Assembly (NCBI RefSeq): GCF_001293565.1
Contig: NZ_JXMU01000011.1
Location: 62,001-126,000 of the forward strand
From: Ahrensia marina
Lineage (GTDB): Bacteria > Pseudomonadota > Alphaproteobacteria > Rhizobiales > Rhizobiaceae
Length of the DNA stretch: 64,000 nucleotides
Direction of reading: 5' to 3'
This document shows positions 61,230 through 64,000 of the stretch, one piece after another. The position numbers and the translations under genes were made by a program. How positions within the stretch are numbered: the stretch's first letter is position 1; every line of letters begins with the position of its first letter. Below the pieces are notes generated by a model. That model did not search any database and was not told where the DNA came from. It worked only from the letters and a program-made list of their open reading frames with translations.

Positions 61230-64000
61230 TTAGTTTTTGGAAGCTTCGGCAATTTTGGCCAGCTTATTGATAATAACCGCCGAGCCTTTGAGACGCTTTT
61301 CCGCACTTGGCCAATCACGTGCAAAGACGATGGATTGATCAGGCCGTATACGGGCCAAAGTACCCTGCTCGCCAATCCATTTTACAAGCCCTGCCGGATC
61401 AGCAAAAGTCTTGTCACGGAAGGAAACAACCGCTCCTTTCGGACCGGCGTCAATTTTCTCGACATTGGCCTTGCGGCAGAGCGCTTTGATATAGACAATT
61501 TTGAGCAGATGCTCGACTTCACTTGGGAGCGGACCAAAGCGGTCAACCATTTCCGCGCCAAATGCATCAATTTCCTGCAATTCTTCAAAGTCACCAAGGC
61601 GTCTGTATAGCGACAGTCGAAGTGAAAGATCGGCTACATAGCTTTCTGGTATCATGACAGGTGTGCCGATTGTAATTTGCGGCGACCATTCAGATGTTTG
61701 AGCGCTGTTATCGCCTTTAAGTTCGGCAACAGCCTCTTCCAGCATTTGCTGGTATAGTTCAAAACCGACTTCCTTGATATGGCCGGATTGTTCATCGCCA
61801 AGCAGATTGCCCGCACCGCGAATATCCAGATCGTGGCTCGCCAATTGAAAGCCTGCGCCAAGCGTATCGAGTGATTGCAGAACTTTGAGGCGGCGCTCGG
61901 CGTTTTTCGTCAGTGTTTTATTGACCGGCAATGTAAACAGCGCATGGGCGCGCAATTTGGAACGACCGACACGGCCGCGAAGCTGATACAATTGAGCCAA
62001 ACCAAACATATCAGCACGGTGAACGATCAGCGTGTTTGCTGATGGAATATCCAGCCCCGATTCGACAATAGTTGTCGCCAAAAGCACATCATAAGAGCCG
62101 TCATAAAACGCGTTCATGACATCTTCCAATTCGCCTGAAGCCATTTGTCCATGGGCAATAGCAACCTTTAATTCCGGCACATCGCTGTCGAGAAATGCTT
62201 TGACATCAGCAATATCTGACACACGCGGACAGACATAGAAGCTTTGCCCGCCGCGGTATTTTTCGCGCAATAATGTTTCACGGATAATCAGGGAATCAAA
62301 CGGCGACACGAAGGTTCGCACAGCCAACCGGTCGACGGGAGCAGTTGTAATCAGCGACAGTTCACGTACACCGGTTAGCGCAAGCTGCATGGTGCGCGGT
62401 ATCGGCGTTGCTGATAGCGTAAGCACATGAATATCGGATTTCAGCTCTTTAAGACGTTCTTTGTGCTTCACGCCAAAGCGTTGTTCTTCATCAATGATAA
62501 GAACGCCAAGATTTTTAAAACTGATGCTTTTTGCCAATAGTGCGTGGGTTCCAACCACAATATCGACGGTTCCATCGGCAATGCCTTTTTTGGCATCTGA
62601 TAAAGCTTTGGAGCCTGCTAAGCGCGATGCGTGTGCAACATTGATCGGCAGGCCCGCGAAACGCTCGGAGATTGCTTTGTAGTGCTGGCGGGCAAGCAGC
62701 GTCGTCGGCACTACCACCGCGACCTGAACGCCGTTCATCGCGCCGAGGAATGCCGCGCGCTGCGCAACTTCTGTTTTGCCGAAGCCCACATCGCCGCACA
62801 CAAGGCGATCCATTGGCTTGCCAGCGCTTAGATCATCAATAACCGCATCAATGGCATTTTGCTGATCTTCTGTTTCATCATACGGAAAGCGCGCTGCGAA
62901 TTCGTCATAAAGGCCTTCAGGTGAGCGCAATATCGGCGCGTCACGCATCTGGCGCTCGGCAGCAATGGCAATAAGATCGCCTGCCATTTCAAGTAGTTGT
63001 TTTTTAAGCTTGGCTTTTCGCGATTGCCACGCGCCGCCGCCAAGACGGTCAAGCTGCGCTTCAGCGCTGTCAGAGCCATAACGCGATAATAGCTCAATAT
63101 TTTCAACGGGTAAAAACAGCCTGTCATCGCCGTGATAGCGAATTTCCAGACAGTCATGCGGTGCGCCGGTTACATCAATGGTTTTAAGGCCCGCAAAGCG
63201 GCCAATGCCGTGGTCGACATGCACAACGAGATCATCGACATTAAGCGAGGCAACTTCGGAGATAAAATCAGAAGCCCGTTTCTTGCGTCGTCTGCGCACC
63301 AGCCGGTCGCCCAGAATATCCTGTTCGGCCAGTACAACCGTGCTTGGCGTTTCAAAGCCGTGCTCGATATTCAGTACGGCAATGGCCGTCACGCCATTGG
63401 GTACCTTTGCAATATCCGCACTTTGCTCAACGGGTTGAAAACCGCCCAGACCATGCTCCTCCAAAATCTGGCGCAGGCGACCGAGCGACCCTTCCGACCA
63501 GCCGGTCAGCAATGTGCGCTTATTGTCCGCGCGGCGGTCTGCGATATATCGTGCGGCAATTTCAAAGACGTTCAGATTGGGTGTTGCACGTTCTGCAGAG
63601 AAGTTGCGGCCTGTTTTCGATGCCAGTGATACAATTGACCGCGTGTCACTTTCCGGTTCATCAAATGGCGTTATGTTGATGCGGGTGCGCGCGGTAAGGC
63701 TGGCTTCAAATTCACTTTTGCCGATGTAAAGCAGATCAGGGGCGAGCGGTTTATAGGGTGTACCCTGCCCATTTTTCGCATTTTCAAGCGATGTTCTGCG
63801 CGAATCATAATGATCTTCGATTTGCGCGCGCCGCTCAGCAATGGAGTCCTTGGCCAAATGCTCAAAGATAATGGGTGCGCCTTCTAAAATGAGTAACGGC
63901 TCATCCAACTCTTCATAAAACAGCGGTAACCAGTGTTCCATGCCGGCAAAGCGGCTTTGTGAGGTAATGGCCTCATAAAGTGCGTCACCGCGCTGTGTCG
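61230..64000 (-). CDS. mfd: Transcription-repair coupling factor Mfd (N-terminus outside window)
   Basis: The frame is open to the right edge, so at least 923 C-terminal residues are present of about 1150-1170. Visible are the end of the UvrB-homology module (MEHWLPLFYE), the RNA-polymerase-interacting domain (VDHGIGRFAGLK), the helicase motor with Walker A CGDVGFGKTEVA, the DEEQ box and QLRGRVGRS motif VI, and the C-terminal TRCF domain. It displaces stalled RNA polymerase and recruits UvrA. Confidence 0.97.
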   Translation of the reverse strand, partial: TQRGDALYEAITSQSRFAGMEHWLPLFYEELDEPLLILEGAPIIFEHLAKDSIAERRAQIEDHYDSRRTSLENAKNGQGTPYKPLAPDLLYIGKSEFEASLTARTRINITPFDEPESDTRSIVSLASKTGRNFSAERATPNLNVFEIAARYIADRRADNKRTLLTGWSEGSLGRLRQILEEHGLGGFQPVEQSADIAKVPNGVTAIAVLNIEHGFETPSTVVLAEQDILGDRLVRRRRKKRASDFISEVASLNVDDLVVHVDHGIGRFAGLKTIDVTGAPHDCLEIRYHGDDRLFLPVENIELLSRYGSDSAEAQLDRLGGGAWQSRKAKLKKQLLEMAGDLIAIAAERQMRDAPILRSPEGLYDEFAARFPYDETEDQQNAIDAVIDDLSAGKPMDRLVCGDVGFGKTEVAQRAAFLGAMNGVQVAVVVPTTLLARQHYKAISERFAGLPINVAHASRLAGSKALSDAKKGIADGTVDIVVGTHALLAKSISFKNLGVLIIDEEQRFGVKHKERLKELKSDIHVLTLSATPIPRTMQLALTGVRELSLITTAPVDRLAVRTFVSPFDSLIIRETLLREKYRGGQSFYVCPRVSDIADVKAFLDSDVPELKVAIAHGQMASGELEDVMNAFYDGSYDVLLATTIVESGLDIPSANTLIVHRADMFGLAQLYQLRGRVGRSKLRAHALFTLPVNKTLTKNAERRLKVLQSLDTLGAGFQLASHDLDIRGAGNLLGDEQSGHIKEVGFELYQQMLEEAVAELKGDNSAQTSEWSPQITIGTPVMIPESYVADLSLRLSLYRRLGDFEELQEIDAFGAEMVDRFGPLPSEVEHLLKIVYIKALCRKANVEKIDAGPKGAVVSFRDKTFADPAGLVKWIGEQGTLARIRPDQSIVFARDWPSAEKRLKGSAVIINKLAKIAEASKN

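Noticed and set aside
1-64000. CRISPR arrays, insertion sequences, rRNA genes
   Set aside because: No regularly spaced repeats with spacers, no transposase genes with terminal inverted repeats and no rRNA sequence were seen by eye.

Overview
The window comes from an alphaproteobacterium, most likely a marine member of the Rhizobiales (Hyphomicrobiales). The evidence is the trkA-dat-hfq-hflX block, the rlpA-dacA-tmk and holB-metG-tatD-MBL blocks, an IalB-family protein, HspQ, and the moderate GC content. The chromosomal parts are densely packed, with many ATGA or TAATG overlaps.

Layout. 1-8000 (+): housekeeping genes, namely the 3' end of trkA, then dat, hfq, hflX, holB, metG, tatD and a metallo-beta-lactamase-fold hydrolase. 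8033-13213 (-) with a divergent LysR gene: a lysine-to-D-2-hydroxyglutarate catabolic operon (lysine 6-dehydrogenase/saccharopine dehydrogenase type, ALDH7, aminotransferase, HglS). 14300-17250 (+): an overlapping operon that looks copper-related, with two L,D-transpeptidases, a DUF411 protein and a c-type cytochrome; a third L,D-transpeptidase-like lipoprotein gene faces it. 18500-31300: accessory metabolism and transport. This part holds MYG1, a frameshifted acetyltransferase, a TRAP transporter with a GntR regulator, YciI/HxlR, a membrane AraC regulator, LysE/LysG, a Gdx guanidinium exporter behind a guanidine-II riboswitch, BioY-DUF1284 and a DMT permease. 31400-35600: mazG convergent with tmk-dacA-rlpA. 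Gene order suggests that the segment from holB to mazG was inverted in this lineage.

35832-48869 is a 13-kb integrated element bounded by a 14-bp direct repeat. Its left copy is the 3' end of tRNA-Ser(UGA). It encodes a P4-type integrase, an AlpA-like protein, a winged-helix protein whose gene contains iteron-like repeats, a tape measure protein, a Nu3-like scaffold fragment, a gpD-like decoration protein, a secreted SH3/nuclease pair and a DUF6978-DUF1828 pair beside the tRNA. Terminase, portal, protease and major capsid genes are absent. It is therefore either a decayed prophage or, more interestingly, a phage satellite.

49000-64000 is core chromosome again: a GT87 glycosyltransferase, a BMP-type nucleoside ABC importer operon, a UbiH-like monooxygenase, an AEC transporter, HspQ, a FrnE-like DsbA protein, a YejA-like binding protein, IalB, and mfd running off the right edge.
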